Positions 12,712 through 21,648 of a DNA stretch of 64,000 nucleotides are shown piece after piece. The notes below the pieces were generated by a model. It did no database searches. It was not told the DNA's origin and was given only the letters and a program-made list of their open reading frames with translations. This DNA is from Planosporangium mesophilum (GTDB lineage Bacteria > Actinomycetota > Actinomycetes > Mycobacteriales > Micromonosporaceae), in contig NZ_BOON01000017.1 in NCBI RefSeq assembly GCF_016863255.1, forward strand, positions 124,001 through 188,000. The letters run 5' to 3'. The translations under genes were made by a program, and so were the position numbers. The first letter of the stretch is position 1. Each line of letters opens with the position of its first letter.

Positions 12712-13134
12712 GTGCTGTCAGCCGCGCAGCGACTGAGGCGGCGGGAAGAATTCGCCGCCACGATCCGAGCGGGCCGCAGAGCGGGCCGGGGCGTGGTGGT
12801 CGTTCACCTCGACGCTCCGGATGATCTCGGTACCCCCCAGGTTCCCGACGACACCTCACCGGCGCCCGCCGGGAGAGCCGATCTCCCGGTGCGCGCCGGT
12901 TTTGTCGTACCCAAGACAGTGGGCAAGGCGGTCGCCCGCAACAAGGTCCGCCGGCGCCTGCGGCACCTGATTCGGGAGCGGCTGGATCGATTGCCGCCAG
13001 GCGCTACCGTTGTGGTGCGGGCGCTGCCCGGGGCGGCCGACCGGGCTTTCCCGGAACTGGCTGAGGATCTCGACGCCGCTCTGATCGCGGCGCGTAGACG
13101 CCAGCCACGCCGCTCCCGCAGGGAGGGCAGATGA
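12712..13134 (+). CDS. rnpA: Ribonuclease P protein component
   Basis: The protein cofactor of RNase P, which trims tRNA 5' ends together with the catalytic RNA. It has 140 residues, starting at GTG 12712 ([26 protein letters not shown]). The conserved RNR motif is [20 protein letters not shown]. An extra acidic/proline-rich stretch ([21 protein letters not shown]) between the first and second strands makes it longer than the usual roughly 120 residues. Its end overlaps the yidD start by 4 bp (ATGA). Confidence 0.96.
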   Translation: MLSAAQRLRRREEFAATIRAGRRAGRGVVVVHLDAPDDLGTPQVPDDTSPAPAGRADLPVRAGFVVPKTVGKAVARNKVRRRLRHLIRERLDRLPPGATVVVRALPGAADRAFPELAEDLDAALIAARRRQPRRSRREGR

Positions 13135-13403
13135 AACCGGGCCGACTCGTTGCGCTGCCCATTATCGCGTACCGTCGTTGGATAAGCCCGGCGATGCCGG
13201 CGCGGTGCCGGTTCTACCCTTCCTGTAGCGCCTACGCGCTCGAGGCGGTAACCACCCACGGCGCCCTGCGCGGTATCTGCTTGGCAGTCTGGCGATTGCT
13301 GCGCTGCCACCCATTCCACCCCGGTGGGTACGACCCGGTGCCGCCACGCTCCGGCAAGCGCCCCCGAACCAATCTCGACGAAGTAACTGGAGCCGTGCAG
13401 TGA
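13131..13403 (+). CDS. yidD: Membrane protein insertion efficiency factor YidD
   Basis: A 90-residue membrane-associated protein of the YidD (DUF37) family, which assists YidC-dependent insertion. The diagnostic cysteine motif is [17 protein letters not shown], with a third cysteine in [18 protein letters not shown]. An N-terminal amphipathic helix ([14 protein letters not shown]) precedes it. The start overlaps rnpA and the end overlaps yidC (GTGA), so translation is probably coupled along the run. Confidence 0.96.
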   Translation: MKPGRLVALPIIAYRRWISPAMPARCRFYPSCSAYALEAVTTHGALRGICLAVWRLLRCHPFHPGGYDPVPPRSGKRPRTNLDEVTGAVQ

Positions 13404-14362
13404 GCAACCTCTTCAGCCCACTGATGGCAGTGATCTACGAGGCCATCTCCGCGATCCTGCTGTTCTGGCATGCCGCCTGGCACAAGGTGCTGGGCGATGC
13501 CAGTTGGTTGGCCACCAACTGGTCGTGGGTGCTCGGCATCATCTTCCTGGTCATCACCGTACGGGCCATCCTCTTCCCGATCTTCGTCAAGCAGATCAAG
13601 TCGCAGCGGGCGATGCAGGCGCTCCAGCCCAAGGTCAAGGCCCTGCAGGAGAAGCACAAGGGCGACCGGGAGACCATGCAGCAGGAGCTGATGAAGCTCT
13701 ACCGGGAGGAGAAGGCCAACCCGCTGATGGGCTGCCTCCCGATGTTCCTCCAGGTGCCGGTGTTCCTGGGTCTGTTCCACGTGCTCAAGCACCTCAAGCC
13801 GACCATGCCGGAGCGCCTGAAGACGCTGTACGGCTGGACCGTCGGCCAGTTCGACAGCGCCTCGCACGCCAAGCTGTTCGGCGCCCCGATCGCCGGGAGT
13901 TTCAAGTCCACGCCGCACGAGCTGGAGCTGCTCGGGGCCAACGGCACCACCGTCAAGGTCGTCGCCGCCATCCTGATCGCCACCATGATCGCCACGACGT
14001 TCCTCACCAGCCGCCAGATGATCCTCAAGACCGGCTGGGCCGAGGACCCGCAGCAGCGGATGGTGCAGCGGCTGATGCTGTACGGCGTCCCGTTCTCGCT
14101 GCTCATCTCCGGCGCGATCTTCCCGATCGGTGTGGTCATCTACTGGGTGACGCAGAACCTCTTCTCGCTGGGCCAGCAGATGTGGGTGCTGCGTAAGTAC
14201 CCGCCGCCGAACCAGCCCGGCGCGGCGGCCAAGCAGCCGGCGAAGCCCGACGCCAAGGGCAAGGGTGACGGTGCGGCAAAGCCGGCCGAGCCCAAGGCGC
14301 TGGGCCCCAAAGTCGGCGCGAAGCCGGTGAACCCGAAGAAGGGCGGAGCGGCCAAGCGGTAG
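13400..14362 (+). CDS. yidC: Membrane protein insertase YidC/Oxa1
   Basis: A 320-residue membrane insertase, the short Gram-positive form lacking the large periplasmic domain. It has five predicted helices. The first ends before [27 protein letters not shown], and a cytoplasmic coiled hairpin follows ([42 protein letters not shown], the family hallmark). The C-terminal tail is Lys/Ala/Pro-rich ([18 protein letters not shown]), as expected for ribosome contact. The GTG start overlaps yidD by 4 bp. A 151-bp gap to jag contains no gene. Confidence 0.96.
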   Translation: MSNLFSPLMAVIYEAISAILLFWHAAWHKVLGDASWLATNWSWVLGIIFLVITVRAILFPIFVKQIKSQRAMQALQPKVKALQEKHKGDRETMQQELMKLYREEKANPLMGCLPMFLQVPVFLGLFHVLKHLKPTMPERLKTLYGWTVGQFDSASHAKLFGAPIAGSFKSTPHELELLGANGTTVKVVAAILIATMIATTFLTSRQMILKTGWAEDPQQRMVQRLMLYGVPFSLLISGAIFPIGVVIYWVTQNLFSLGQQMWVLRKYPPPNQPGAAAKQPAKPDAKGKGDGAAKPAEPKALGPKVGAKPVNPKKGGAAKR

Positions 14363-14513
14363 GTGGGTCGATGCGACCGGCTCGGGTCGCGGGGCACGGC
14401 ACCCAGGTGCGGCGTCCGATCCGGGCCGTGGCGCTCCCCACCGGCGGCCATCGCCCTCTATACCGACGTCATGTGACGGCGCCCAGTGCGCCCCGATCAT
14501 CCGGAGATGACCT

Positions 14514-15095
14514 GTGACTGATACGAGTACTTCTTCCGTCCCCGAGTCGACCGCGGACGCGACTGCCGCCGAGCCCGAGGCCACCACGGCCGAGGAGACC
14601 GCTGACGGAGGTACGGAGCGCCCGGCCGCCGACAACAAGGACCTGTTCCGGGAGAGCGAGATCGCCGCGGACTACGTGGAGGGCCTGCTCGACATCCTCG
14701 ACTACGACGGCGACATCGACGAGCTGACCCAGGGCGGCCGCCCGGTCGTAGAGGTCGTCGGTGCGCGGCTCCAGTCGCTCGTAGGGCAGCGGGGCGCGAC
14801 CCTCGAGGCCCTGCAGGAGCTGACCCGGCTCGCCGTCTTCCGCCAGACCGGTACGCCCAGCCGACTGCTGCTCGACGTCGGTGGCTACCGTGCCAGCCGT
14901 CGCAAGGAACTGGCGGCGGTGGCGAAGAACGCGGCCGAGAAGGTGAAGCAGTACGGCGAGGCGATCAAGCTGGACCCGATGAGCGCGTTCGAGCGCAAGT
15001 GCGTGCACGACGTGATCAACGCGCTTTCCGGGGTAGAGAGTGAGTCCGAAGGTGTCGAGCCGAGCCGGCGGATCGTGGTACGACCCGCAAGCTGA
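14514..15095 (+). CDS. jag: Jag/KhpB-type RNA-binding protein (KH and R3H domains)
   Basis: An RNA-binding protein of 193 residues that partners with KhpA in Gram-positives and affects division and envelope genes. The first 45 residues are acidic and disordered. A KH domain follows, with IDELTQGGRPVVEVVGARLQSLVGQRGATLEALQELTRLA and the GxxG-type loop GQRG. Then comes an R3H domain containing SRRKELAAVAKNAAEKVKQYGEAIKLDPMSAFERKCVHDVI. The start is GTG 14514. Its position after yidC is conserved. Confidence 0.95.
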   Translation: MTDTSTSSVPESTADATAAEPEATTAEETADGGTERPAADNKDLFRESEIAADYVEGLLDILDYDGDIDELTQGGRPVVEVVGARLQSLVGQRGATLEALQELTRLAVFRQTGTPSRLLLDVGGYRASRRKELAAVAKNAAEKVKQYGEAIKLDPMSAFERKCVHDVINALSGVESESEGVEPSRRIVVRPAS

Positions 15096-15386
15096 CGACA
15101 TCCGGTACGACCTACGGCGCCGCGCACCTCGTGCGCGGCGCCGTCGTTTGAGCGGGGAGGTCGGCGTGAGCTACCGGGTCGCACGTAGGTCTGGGCGCTT
15201 CGTCCGGCGGTTTTCGCGCTTCGGTCCGGTGCCCTGCGCGCCTCGCCGGGCGCCCTGCGAGTCTCGTGCGGTGGTCCGTGCGTTTCGTGCGGCGGTCCAC
15301 GCGCCTCGCGCCCGTCCCGGCAGCCGTGGTTGCCCAGCCGTGAGCCACCCCGACACATCGCTGACCGATTCGACCTGGAGGCCCCT
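15096..15386. other. jag-rsmG spacer with degenerate 21-bp repeats
   Basis: No gene that I can support. At 15220-15310 the sequence is built from imperfect 21-bp units of the type GTGCGGTGGTCCGTGCGTTTC, four or more copies diverging toward the ends. It is GC-rich and low in complexity. The GGAGG for rsmG is at 15377-15381. Confidence 0.45.
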
Positions 15387-16136
15387 GTGACCGGCCCGTC
15401 CTTCGACCCACCGGCCGAAGTCGCCGAGGCGGCGACCGCTCTCTTCGGCGAGCGGTTACCGCTCGCGGCCGAGTACGCCCGGCGACTGGCGACGGACGGC
15501 GTCGTCCGGGGCCTGATCGGCCCCCGCGAGACCGAGCGGCTCTGGGGCCGTCATCTCCTCAACTGTGCCGCCGTCAGCGAATTGGCGCCTTCAGAGGCAT
15601 CTGTTACGGATGTCGGTTCTGGGGCTGGGCTGCCGGGCCTCGTGCTGGCGGTGGCACGGCCGGATCTGACCGTGGTCCTGGTCGAACCGCTCGCTCGCCG
15701 CGTCGACTTCCTCTCGGAGGTGGTGGACGATCTCGGGCTCGACAACGTGTCGGTGGTACGGGCACGTGCCGAGGACGCTACCGATCTGTCCCCCACCGAC
15801 GTCGTCACCGCCCGGGCGGTTGCGCCCCTGGACCGACTGGCCGCCTGGTGCCTGCCGCTCGCCCGGGTCGGCGGACGTCTGCTTGCCCTCAAGGGCGCGA
15901 CGGCGGCCGACGAGGTGGCGGCACACCGGGATGCGATCGCCCGCCTCGGCGGAGGCGATCCGGTGATCCGATCATGCGGGGTGGGGCTCCTGCCGGAGCC
16001 GACCACGGTCGTCGAGGTGGTACGGGAACGGGACGTGACGCCGGCGGCGAAGCGCCCTCGGGGGGCGGGAGCGGTGCGATCCCGCGGGGGTTCCCGGTCT
16101 CGGTCGGGCTCGGGGCCGCGTCCACCCAGGCGGTGA
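15387..16136 (+). CDS. rsmG: 16S rRNA (guanine527-N7)-methyltransferase RsmG (GidB)
   Basis: SAM-dependent methyltransferase that modifies G527 of 16S rRNA. In other bacteria its loss gives low-level streptomycin resistance. It has 249 residues from GTG 15387 (VTGPSFDPPAEV), behind a good GGAGG site. The SAM-binding loop is VTDVGSGAGLPGLVLAVARP. Upstream, the substrate segment ETERLWGRHLLNCAAVSEL is typical of RsmG. A second conserved stretch is TARAVAPLDRLAAWCLPL followed by LLALKG. The C-terminus (KRPRGAGAVRSRGGSRSRSGSGPRPPRR) is an added Arg/Ser/Gly tail. The parA-parB pair follows. Confidence 0.95.
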   Translation: MTGPSFDPPAEVAEAATALFGERLPLAAEYARRLATDGVVRGLIGPRETERLWGRHLLNCAAVSELAPSEASVTDVGSGAGLPGLVLAVARPDLTVVLVEPLARRVDFLSEVVDDLGLDNVSVVRARAEDATDLSPTDVVTARAVAPLDRLAAWCLPLARVGGRLLALKGATAADEVAAHRDAIARLGGGDPVIRSCGVGLLPEPTTVVEVVRERDVTPAAKRPRGAGAVRSRGGSRSRSGSGPRPPRR

Positions 16137-16915
16137 CCCTGCGCCGCCTCAGGCGGCGAGGGCGGTGGTGGGCCGGCATGGGTTTCGGCCAGGCGCCACT
16201 CCCGGGTTGGGATGGTGTGACCCGGGCGGATCGCCGGCTGTGGTCCGGGATGCCGTCGGCGGCCGGTGCGCGTAATCATCGACCCTGTGGTCGCGCAGTG
16301 CGGTCTTCCCGCGCGGCCGTAGCCTTGCGGGCGGCCCTGGCGCACCGGGCTAGCCGCACAGGGGTCTTCGTGCGGGGGGTAGCCCTGTGGGCCGCCTCGG
16401 CGTGCCGGGGTGGTGCCAGAGGGTGGCCTCGTGGCCGGCGGGCGCCTGCGCGGCCGCCATGCCCGCGGTCCGCCACCACCCGGCGAGCGACACCGCGCCC
16501 GAACGGGGAGCGGTCGGCGGCTCACCGCCAACCGCGCCGCGGTCGGCCGGTGGTCGCGGAGTCGGGGCAAGCGATTCGGTGCCGTCTCGCGTCTCGCGCT
16601 GTGGCCGGCCGGGCTCGATTTTCGGATAGTGAGATCACGTACCGTCGGAGATCCGAGCCTCCGCGACCCGTCATACGCCAGTAGCTGGCCTTTGCCGGTC
16701 GACCAATGTCTGGTCCCGATCGCCGTTCGTCCATCGCTCGTGGGAAGTCCATAGATTCGTGTTCCGGCGCACCGTAGGCTGACCGCGGCGTCTGCGGCTC
16801 GCCAAGCCGGGTGTCTGGATCAACGCCCACCTCCTCACTGGAACCGCATGCGCCGTCCGAGTGGCCGACCAGGTCGGCGGCGTTCAGTTATCCGGGACGG
16901 ACGGGGTTTGACACG
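16137..16915. other. rsmG-parA spacer
   Basis: About 780 bp without a gene that I trust. At 16308-16440 there are imperfect repeats around GTAGCCTTGCGGGC and GTAGCCCTGTGGGC. An in-frame extension of parA reaches back to GTG 16811, so part of 16811-16915 could be coding. Base composition drops at 16610-16770, where the parAB promoter may lie. Confidence 0.4.
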
Positions 16916-18208
16916 GTGCGCGAGAACGGTACGTATGACGAACTCGAACCCGAGCAGGGTGGCAGAGGCAATGTTTCACGTGAAACTGAGGGGTCTCACC
17001 GGTTGGCGGTGCCTCATCCTCGGTTCTCGGGCGTCTCGACCAACGAGGCATACCCCGATTGGGCGCCCAACGCCGCGACGCGGGCACCCTCGCCAAGAAT
17101 ATCGGCCGGGCCTCGGCCCCCCGTGGTGGAATTGGACATCTCTGCTCCTGCGAACGTGAGGTGGACCGGTACCGTGTACGAGCGCGGTGCTGCGCCGATC
17201 GACGAGGAAGTACCCCTCGGGCAAGACGAGTTGCCCGCATCGACTCGACGCACGCCGCCATCGCCCCGTCCTCACTCCGCCGTACCCGCCGATACCGAGG
17301 TCGCCGTGACCGATGCATACGTTTCACGTGAAACTGAAGATCCGCCCCTAGCCCTGGAGGCCAAGCGGGCGGTCCAGATCCTTAACCCGAGCGGCGAGGT
17401 CACCATGCCGCGCCCGCTGCACCGCCGGATCGTCAGTGTCGCCAACCAGAAGGGAGGCGTCGGGAAGACCACCACCGCCGTGAACATCGCGGTGGCCCTG
17501 GCGCTCCACGGCAACCGGGTTCTGGTGGTCGATCTGGACCCGCAGGGCAACGCCTCCACGGGGCTGAACGTGCCCCACCACGCCGGCGTACCCGACATCT
17601 ACGACTGCCTGATCGACGGCGCTCCGCTGGACGCCGTGACCCAGGCCGTCGAGGGCATTCCGAACCTCTGGGCCGTACCCGCGACGATCGACCTCGCGGG
17701 TGCCGAGATCGAGCTGGTGTCCGTCGTTGCCCGTGAGTCGCGGCTCCGTCGTGCCATCGAAGCGTCCCGGGCGGAGTACGACTACATCTTCATCGACTGC
17801 CCGCCTTCCCTCGGCCTGTTGACCGTCAACGCCCTCGTGGCTTCCAGGGAGGTGCTGATCCCGATCCAGTGCGAGTACTACGCGCTGGAGGGTGTTCAGG
17901 CCCTCACGAGCAACATCGACCTCGTACGGTCGCACCTCAACCCGAACCTGGACGTCAGCACGGTCGTACTGACGATGTACGACCGGCGCACCCGTCTGGC
18001 CGATCTAGTCGAGCAGGACGTGCGCACCCACTTCGGCCCGAAGGTGCTCGACGTGGTCATCCCCCGCAACGTCCGCGTCTCGGAGGCTCCCAGCTACAGC
18101 CAGTCGGTCATGACGTACGACCCGGGCTCGCGGGGCGCGGTCTCGTACTTCGAGGCGGCTCGGGAGATCGCACTGCGAGGCGCGGAACAGACAGGAGAGC
18201 AGGAATGA
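16916..18208 (+). CDS. parA: Chromosome partitioning ATPase ParA (Soj)
   Basis: Walker-type ATPase that, with ParB bound at parS, segregates origins. The deviant Walker A is [16 protein letters not shown]; other motifs are [30 protein letters not shown] and [12 protein letters not shown] poorly conserved N-terminal extension precedes the ATPase. The start is uncertain: GTG 16916 has a GGACGGGG upstream, GTG 16811 is the longest option, and GTG 17306 ([10 protein letters not shown]) has a good GAGG site and gives a roughly 300-residue protein like many relatives. Both parS sites in this frame are read as VSRET, and mycobacterial ParA also encodes NVSRET near its N-terminus. Its end overlaps parB by 4 bp. 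Confidence 0.93.
   Translation: MRENGTYDELEPEQGGRGNVSRETEGSHRLAVPHPRFSGVSTNEAYPDWAPNAATRAPSPRISAGPRPPVVELDISAPANVRWTGTVYERGAAPIDEEVPLGQDELPASTRRTPPSPRPHSAVPADTEVAVTDAYVSRETEDPPLALEAKRAVQILNPSGEVTMPRPLHRRIVSVANQKGGVGKTTTAVNIAVALALHGNRVLVVDLDPQGNASTGLNVPHHAGVPDIYDCLIDGAPLDAVTQAVEGIPNLWAVPATIDLAGAEIELVSVVARESRLRRAIEASRAEYDYIFIDCPPSLGLLTVNALVASREVLIPIQCEYYALEGVQALTSNIDLVRSHLNPNLDVSTVVLTMYDRRTRLADLVEQDVRTHFGPKVLDVVIPRNVRVSEAPSYSQSVMTYDPGSRGAVSYFEAAREIALRGAEQTGEQE
16973..16986. other. parS: parS site 1 (inside parA frame)
   Basis: A perfect 14-bp palindrome GTTTCACGTGAAAC, the universal ParB binding site, flanked by T on both sides. It lies in the N-terminal extension of parA, where it would be translated as NVSRET. 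Confidence 0.93.
17321..17334. other. parS: parS site 2 (inside parA frame)
   Basis: A second perfect GTTTCACGTGAAAC, 348 bp after the first (an exact multiple of 3), read as YVSRET. It lies 5 codons after the alternative GTG start at 17306. Confidence 0.93.
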
Positions 18209-19248
18209 AGAACAACCGTCGTGGTGGTCTGGGACGAGGTCTCGGAGCCCTCATCCCCACCGCACCCCCGGAAGCTCCCGGGGCGACGGCGACGGCGACG
18301 GCCCTGGCGACGCCGCCCGGCTACTCCCCTGCCCCGTCCCGCCCGGCCGCCGCTGCCGGAGGCTCTCAGGCCGACTCCGCGGAGTTCGTAACACCAGCCG
18401 GTCCTGAACGTGACCTCGCACCGGTACCGGGCGCCCGCTTCGCCGAGGTGCCGGTCGACTCGATCGTCCCCAACCTCAAGCAGCCGCGTCAGGTCTTCGA
18501 CGAAGAGGCCTTGGAGGAGCTCAAGGTCTCGATCGACCAGGTCGGGTTCCTTCAGCCGATCGTGGTTCGGGAAGTCGAGCCGGAGCGCTACGAGCTCGTC
18601 ATGGGCGAGCGGCGGTGGCGGGCGGCTCAGGCGCTGGGCCGGGAAATCATCCCGGCGATCATCCGCGATACCCGCGACGACGACATGCTGCGGGATGCGC
18701 TCCTGGAGAACATCCACCGGGCCAACCTGAACCCGCTGGAAGAGGCCGCCGCCTACCAACAGCTCCTGGAGGAGTTCGGGGCGACCCACGACGAGCTGGC
18801 CAAGCGGATCGGGCGTAGCCGTCCTCAGATCTCCAATACGATCCGGCTGCTGAACCTCCCCGCGAACGTCCAGCGCCGGGTGGCGGCCGGCGTCCTGTCG
18901 GCCGGGCACGCGCGGGCGCTCCTGAGCCTCGACGATGAGGAAGAGCAGGAGAAGCTCGCGCACCGCATCGTCGCGGAGGGTCTGTCGGTCCGCGCGACGG
19001 AGGAACTGGTGGCGCTGGCCGGAGCCGAGGGCAACTCCCGCAAGGCCCCGGCGCAGCGGCGCCCCAAACCGCATGCGCCGGCGCTGTCCGACCTCGCGGA
19101 TCGGCTCTCCAATCGCTTCGACACGAGCGTGAAGGTCGATATCGGCCGCCGCAAGGGGAAGATAACGATCGAGTTCGCGACTGTGGACGACCTCGAGCGA
19201 ATCGTCGGGCTCATCGGGCTTGAGGGGCGAGCTCCGCAGGCCGAGTGA
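18205..19248 (+). CDS. parB: Chromosome partitioning protein ParB
   Basis: A CTP-dependent clamp that loads at parS and spreads. It has 347 residues, starting at ATG 18205 within the parA stop (ATGA), behind AGGAGAGCAGGA. The N-terminus has the ParA-stimulating motif [14 protein letters not shown]. An Ala/Pro-rich linker follows. The ParB/Srx domain carries [26 protein letters not shown] (box I) and [14 protein letters not shown] (box II, CTP/nucleic acid interface). The helix-turn-helix is [22 protein letters not shown], then AGHARALL. The C-terminal dimerisation domain ends [13 protein letters not shown] strong terminator follows 15 bp later. Confidence 0.97.
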   Translation: MKNNRRGGLGRGLGALIPTAPPEAPGATATATALATPPGYSPAPSRPAAAAGGSQADSAEFVTPAGPERDLAPVPGARFAEVPVDSIVPNLKQPRQVFDEEALEELKVSIDQVGFLQPIVVREVEPERYELVMGERRWRAAQALGREIIPAIIRDTRDDDMLRDALLENIHRANLNPLEEAAAYQQLLEEFGATHDELAKRIGRSRPQISNTIRLLNLPANVQRRVAAGVLSAGHARALLSLDDEEEQEKLAHRIVAEGLSVRATEELVALAGAEGNSRKAPAQRRPKPHAPALSDLADRLSNRFDTSVKVDIGRRKGKITIEFATVDDLERIVGLIGLEGRAPQAE

Positions 19249-19260
19249 CGGTGTACTGAG

Positions 19261-19293
19261 AAAGGGGCGGCCGGTATCCGGCCGCCCCTTTCT
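19261..19293 (+). terminator. Terminator after parB
   Basis: An 11-bp perfect stem GGGGCGGCCGG / CCGGCCGCCCC (19264-19274 and 19278-19288) with loop TAT is followed by TTTCTGTTCCTCTC. It closes the parAB transcript. Confidence 0.85.
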
Positions 19294-19312
19294 GTTCCTC
19301 TCCGTGCCGGAG

Positions 19313-19391
19313 TTCTCCACAGGCTTTTTCCACAGGCGGAGCCGTTTCACGTGAAACCACGCTGAAAACGGGGTCACCGCTCTGTGGATAA
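19313..19391. promoter_or_regulatory. parS: parS site 3 with flanking DnaA-box-like motifs
   Basis: A perfect GTTTCACGTGAAAC at 19344-19357 lies between TTCTCCACA (19313-19321), TTTTCCACA (19326-19334) and TGTGGATAA (19383-19391, the E. coli-type consensus). It is downstream of the parB terminator, in non-coding DNA. ParB and DnaA sites are therefore packed into 80 bp. Confidence 0.85.
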
Positions 19392-19547
19392 CCCTGGGAG
19401 TTGGTGCGTCACACTGCGCTCGACTGGTCACTCTCCGCCATGCCGGCTCCGTTCGTGACGACGGCTTCCGATGAGCGCCGACCCTCGCGCTTCGGCCCTG
19501 CTCAGTAGGGGGGAGACATCGGTATGGACGGTTGCTAGGGTCGGCTC

Positions 19548-20603
19548 GTGTCCGAGGTACCGCGCCCCCTACCAGGCTTCGCCGCCTGGCCCACGTTCCC
19601 CTTCGAAGGCGACCTGCGCGTCAAGAAGCTGGACGATCCAGTTGCCGTGGAGCCTCCGCGGCATGGCGACGATCCGTCCGAGTGCCGTGCCTGCCATGCC
19701 CCAGACCAGGCGTACATCTGGGTGAGCGATCGGTGGCGGGTACGAAGCCTGGACCGTCCCACTGGTCTGCCCATGGTCCTCATCCTCGAATCGCGATCGC
19801 ATCTCGACCTCGGCGATCTGCCCAACATGCTCGCCGCCGAGTTGGGGGTCATGACGGTACGGCTGGAGCGAGCAGTCCGGTCGCTGGACGGTGTGGCGCG
19901 GGTCCACGTCAATCGGTGGGGCGACGGCTCGGCCCATCTGCACCTGTGGTTCCTGGCCCGCCCGGCCGGGCGGCTCCAGCTACGGGGGACCTTCCTCTCG
20001 CTGTGGGACGAGATCCTGCCGCCGATTCCTGAACATCAGTGGCGGGAGAACCTCGCGCTCGTGGCGGCCTGGCTCGCCGAGTTCGGCGGTACTCCGCTCG
20101 CTGAGCCGCCGCGCATCGACTGGAAGTCCCCGGCGACCCTCACCCCCGTTGCCCAGTCGGGACCGGATGCGAACGGCCCCGCGGCCGCCGGTGGTGCGCT
20201 GGCAACCGCCGCGGAGGCGCCTACCCCGGATGTGAGCGAGTCGGAGGCCGCCAGGGACCGGGGCGCGGCTCCCGATGACCCGGCGACCACGAGCGCGGAC
20301 GGGGAGGGGACGCCCGGCGCCCCAGCCCCGAGCGGCGATGATGCGACTGCGGTACCGGCCGTGCCCGGCGAGTCCGCGAGCACGGATGAGATCCGGGTGG
20401 TCCCAGGCCCGTCCGGCTTCCCGCCCATCGGCGAGCCAGGCACGCAGCGGCGCACCCGAGCCGCCGACAAGCCCGGTCCGGTCCCGGGTCAGCGCGACGG
20501 CTCGGCGGACGGCCAGGGTCAGCGCGACGGCTCGGCGGACGGCCAGGGTCAGCGCGACGGCTCGGCGGACAGCCGAGATCCGGCCGCGTCGACGCCCGCC
20601 TAG
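19548..20603 (+). CDS. HIT-like protein with long disordered repeat tail
   Basis: A 351-residue protein starting at GTG 19548. The first 190 residues look like a HIT-superfamily (nucleotide hydrolase/transferase) fold. Near residue 125 it has ARVHVNRWGDGSAHLHLWF, in which the histidine motif is HxHxW, so the third His of the classic triad is replaced while the middle (nucleophile) His remains. An N-terminal CRACH gives a possible metal pair. From about residue 190 the protein is Pro/Ala/Gly/Asp-rich and disordered, ending in three copies of GQRDGSADGQ. It follows parAB and precedes the GNAT gene. Catalytic activity is unproven. Confidence 0.75.
   Translation: MSEVPRPLPGFAAWPTFPFEGDLRVKKLDDPVAVEPPRHGDDPSECRACHAPDQAYIWVSDRWRVRSLDRPTGLPMVLILESRSHLDLGDLPNMLAAELGVMTVRLERAVRSLDGVARVHVNRWGDGSAHLHLWFLARPAGRLQLRGTFLSLWDEILPPIPEHQWRENLALVAAWLAEFGGTPLAEPPRIDWKSPATLTPVAQSGPDANGPAAAGGALATAAEAPTPDVSESEAARDRGAAPDDPATTSADGEGTPGAPAPSGDDATAVPAVPGESASTDEIRVVPGPSGFPPIGEPGTQRRTRAADKPGPVPGQRDGSADGQGQRDGSADGQGQRDGSADSRDPAASTPA
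20487..20573 (+). repeat. 30-bp tandem repeat, 2.9 copies
   Basis: Units at 20487-20516, 20517-20546 and 20547-20573 (partial), essentially identical. The period is 30 bp, so length changes keep the frame. Encodes GQRDGSADGQ at the C-terminus of the HIT-like protein. Confidence 0.95.
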
Positions 20604-20968
20604 TCCGCCGACACCGGACCAGCCCGGCTTGTGCCGCCGCCACAAGCCGGCAAAGCCCGCCAGACGCCTGTAGCCGGTCGCACGGCGGCTGGGTACCCGA
20701 TGGTGCCGCCAGGGCTGGCACAGGGCCACCAGCGGCCGTACAAGGGCACGCCGCCCACCAAGGGCGGCCGGCCTCCCGGCGATTCCGGCCTCTCCCCCTG
20801 AAACGGGCGCCGAGGCGCGATCCGCCGGCATGGCCCGGCTCGGCCGGTACGGGATGGTTGGTGCCGCCGTTACCCTCCCCCGACCGAAAAATGCGCGTAC
20901 GATCCCTCACGGGGGCAAGGAGGCGGGCGGGTGGCTGGACGACGTAACAGCTCTGTGGGGAACGGCCG
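20604..20968. other. Spacer between HIT-like and GNAT genes, with a hairpin
   Basis: No supported gene in 365 bp. A perfect 10-bp hairpin CCGGCTTGTG / CACAAGCCGG (20624-20650, 7-nt loop) lies 20 bp past the HIT-like stop. It probably acts in termination, although it lacks a U-tract. The rest is GC-rich and degenerate. The promoter of the GNAT gene is presumably in 20870-20960. Confidence 0.45.
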
Positions 20969-21631
20969 ATGTCACGCCGCCTTGTCAATCTGACCCTCGA
21001 CACGCTCGAGGACCTGCCACGCGCCTGTCGCAGGTGCGTCTTCTGGGAGCTTGACCCGGTAGCCGCCGAACGGGCCTGCAGTTCGGGTGATCCAGAGCTG
21101 GAGAAAGAGGCCTGGGTCTCGCAGACCCTGCTCGAGTGGGGTTCGTGCGGAAAACTGGTGTACGTCGACGGGATGCCGGCTGGCTTCGTCATGTTCGCGC
21201 CGCCGGCCTACGTTCCGCGCTCCATGGCGTTCCCGACGTCTCCGGTCTCGCCCGATGCCGTCCTGCTGACGACCGCGCGGGTCGTCGGGGCGTTCGCCGG
21301 CGGCGGTCTCGGCCGGATGCTCGTCCAGGGCGTCGCCCGTGACCTGACCAAGCGCGGGGTCAAGGCCATCGAGGCGTTCGGCGACGCCAAGTTCGGTGAC
21401 GAAGCCGCCGACGACCGGTCCGGGGGCTGTCTGGCCCCGGCGGACTACTTTCTCTCGGTGGGGTTCAAGACCGTACGGCCGCATCCGCGGTACCCACGGC
21501 TGCGGCTGGAGTTACGCACCGCCCTGTCCTGGAAGTCCGACGTGGAGTACGCGCTGGAGAAGTTGCTCGGCTCCATGAGTCCCGAGGCGCTGCTGCGCCC
21601 GGTACGACCGGCGACCCGCTCGACCCTCTAG
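20969..21631 (+). CDS. GNAT-family N-acetyltransferase-like protein
   Basis: A 220-residue soluble protein with ATG at 20969 behind GGGGAACGG. A GNAT-like core is suggested by LLTTARVVGAFAGGGLGRMLVQGVARDLTKRGVKAIEAFG. Within it GGGLGRMLVQG corresponds to the acetyl-CoA pyrophosphate-binding loop (Q/RxxGxG/A). The N-terminus has three cysteines (LPRACRRCVFWELDP and RACSSGDPE), a feature of the actinobacterial family found beside parB and cwlM. The substrate is unknown. It converges on cwlM with a 17-bp gap. Confidence 0.85.
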   Translation: MSRRLVNLTLDTLEDLPRACRRCVFWELDPVAAERACSSGDPELEKEAWVSQTLLEWGSCGKLVYVDGMPAGFVMFAPPAYVPRSMAFPTSPVSPDAVLLTTARVVGAFAGGGLGRMLVQGVARDLTKRGVKAIEAFGDAKFGDEAADDRSGGCLAPADYFLSVGFKTVRPHPRYPRLRLELRTALSWKSDVEYALEKLLGSMSPEALLRPVRPATRSTL

Positions 21632-21648
21632 GACCGACGAGAACCGCG

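Noticed and set aside
20830-21054. Small plus-strand ORF before the GNAT gene
   Set aside because: It overlaps the GNAT start in another frame, has no ribosome site and gives a composition-biased peptide.
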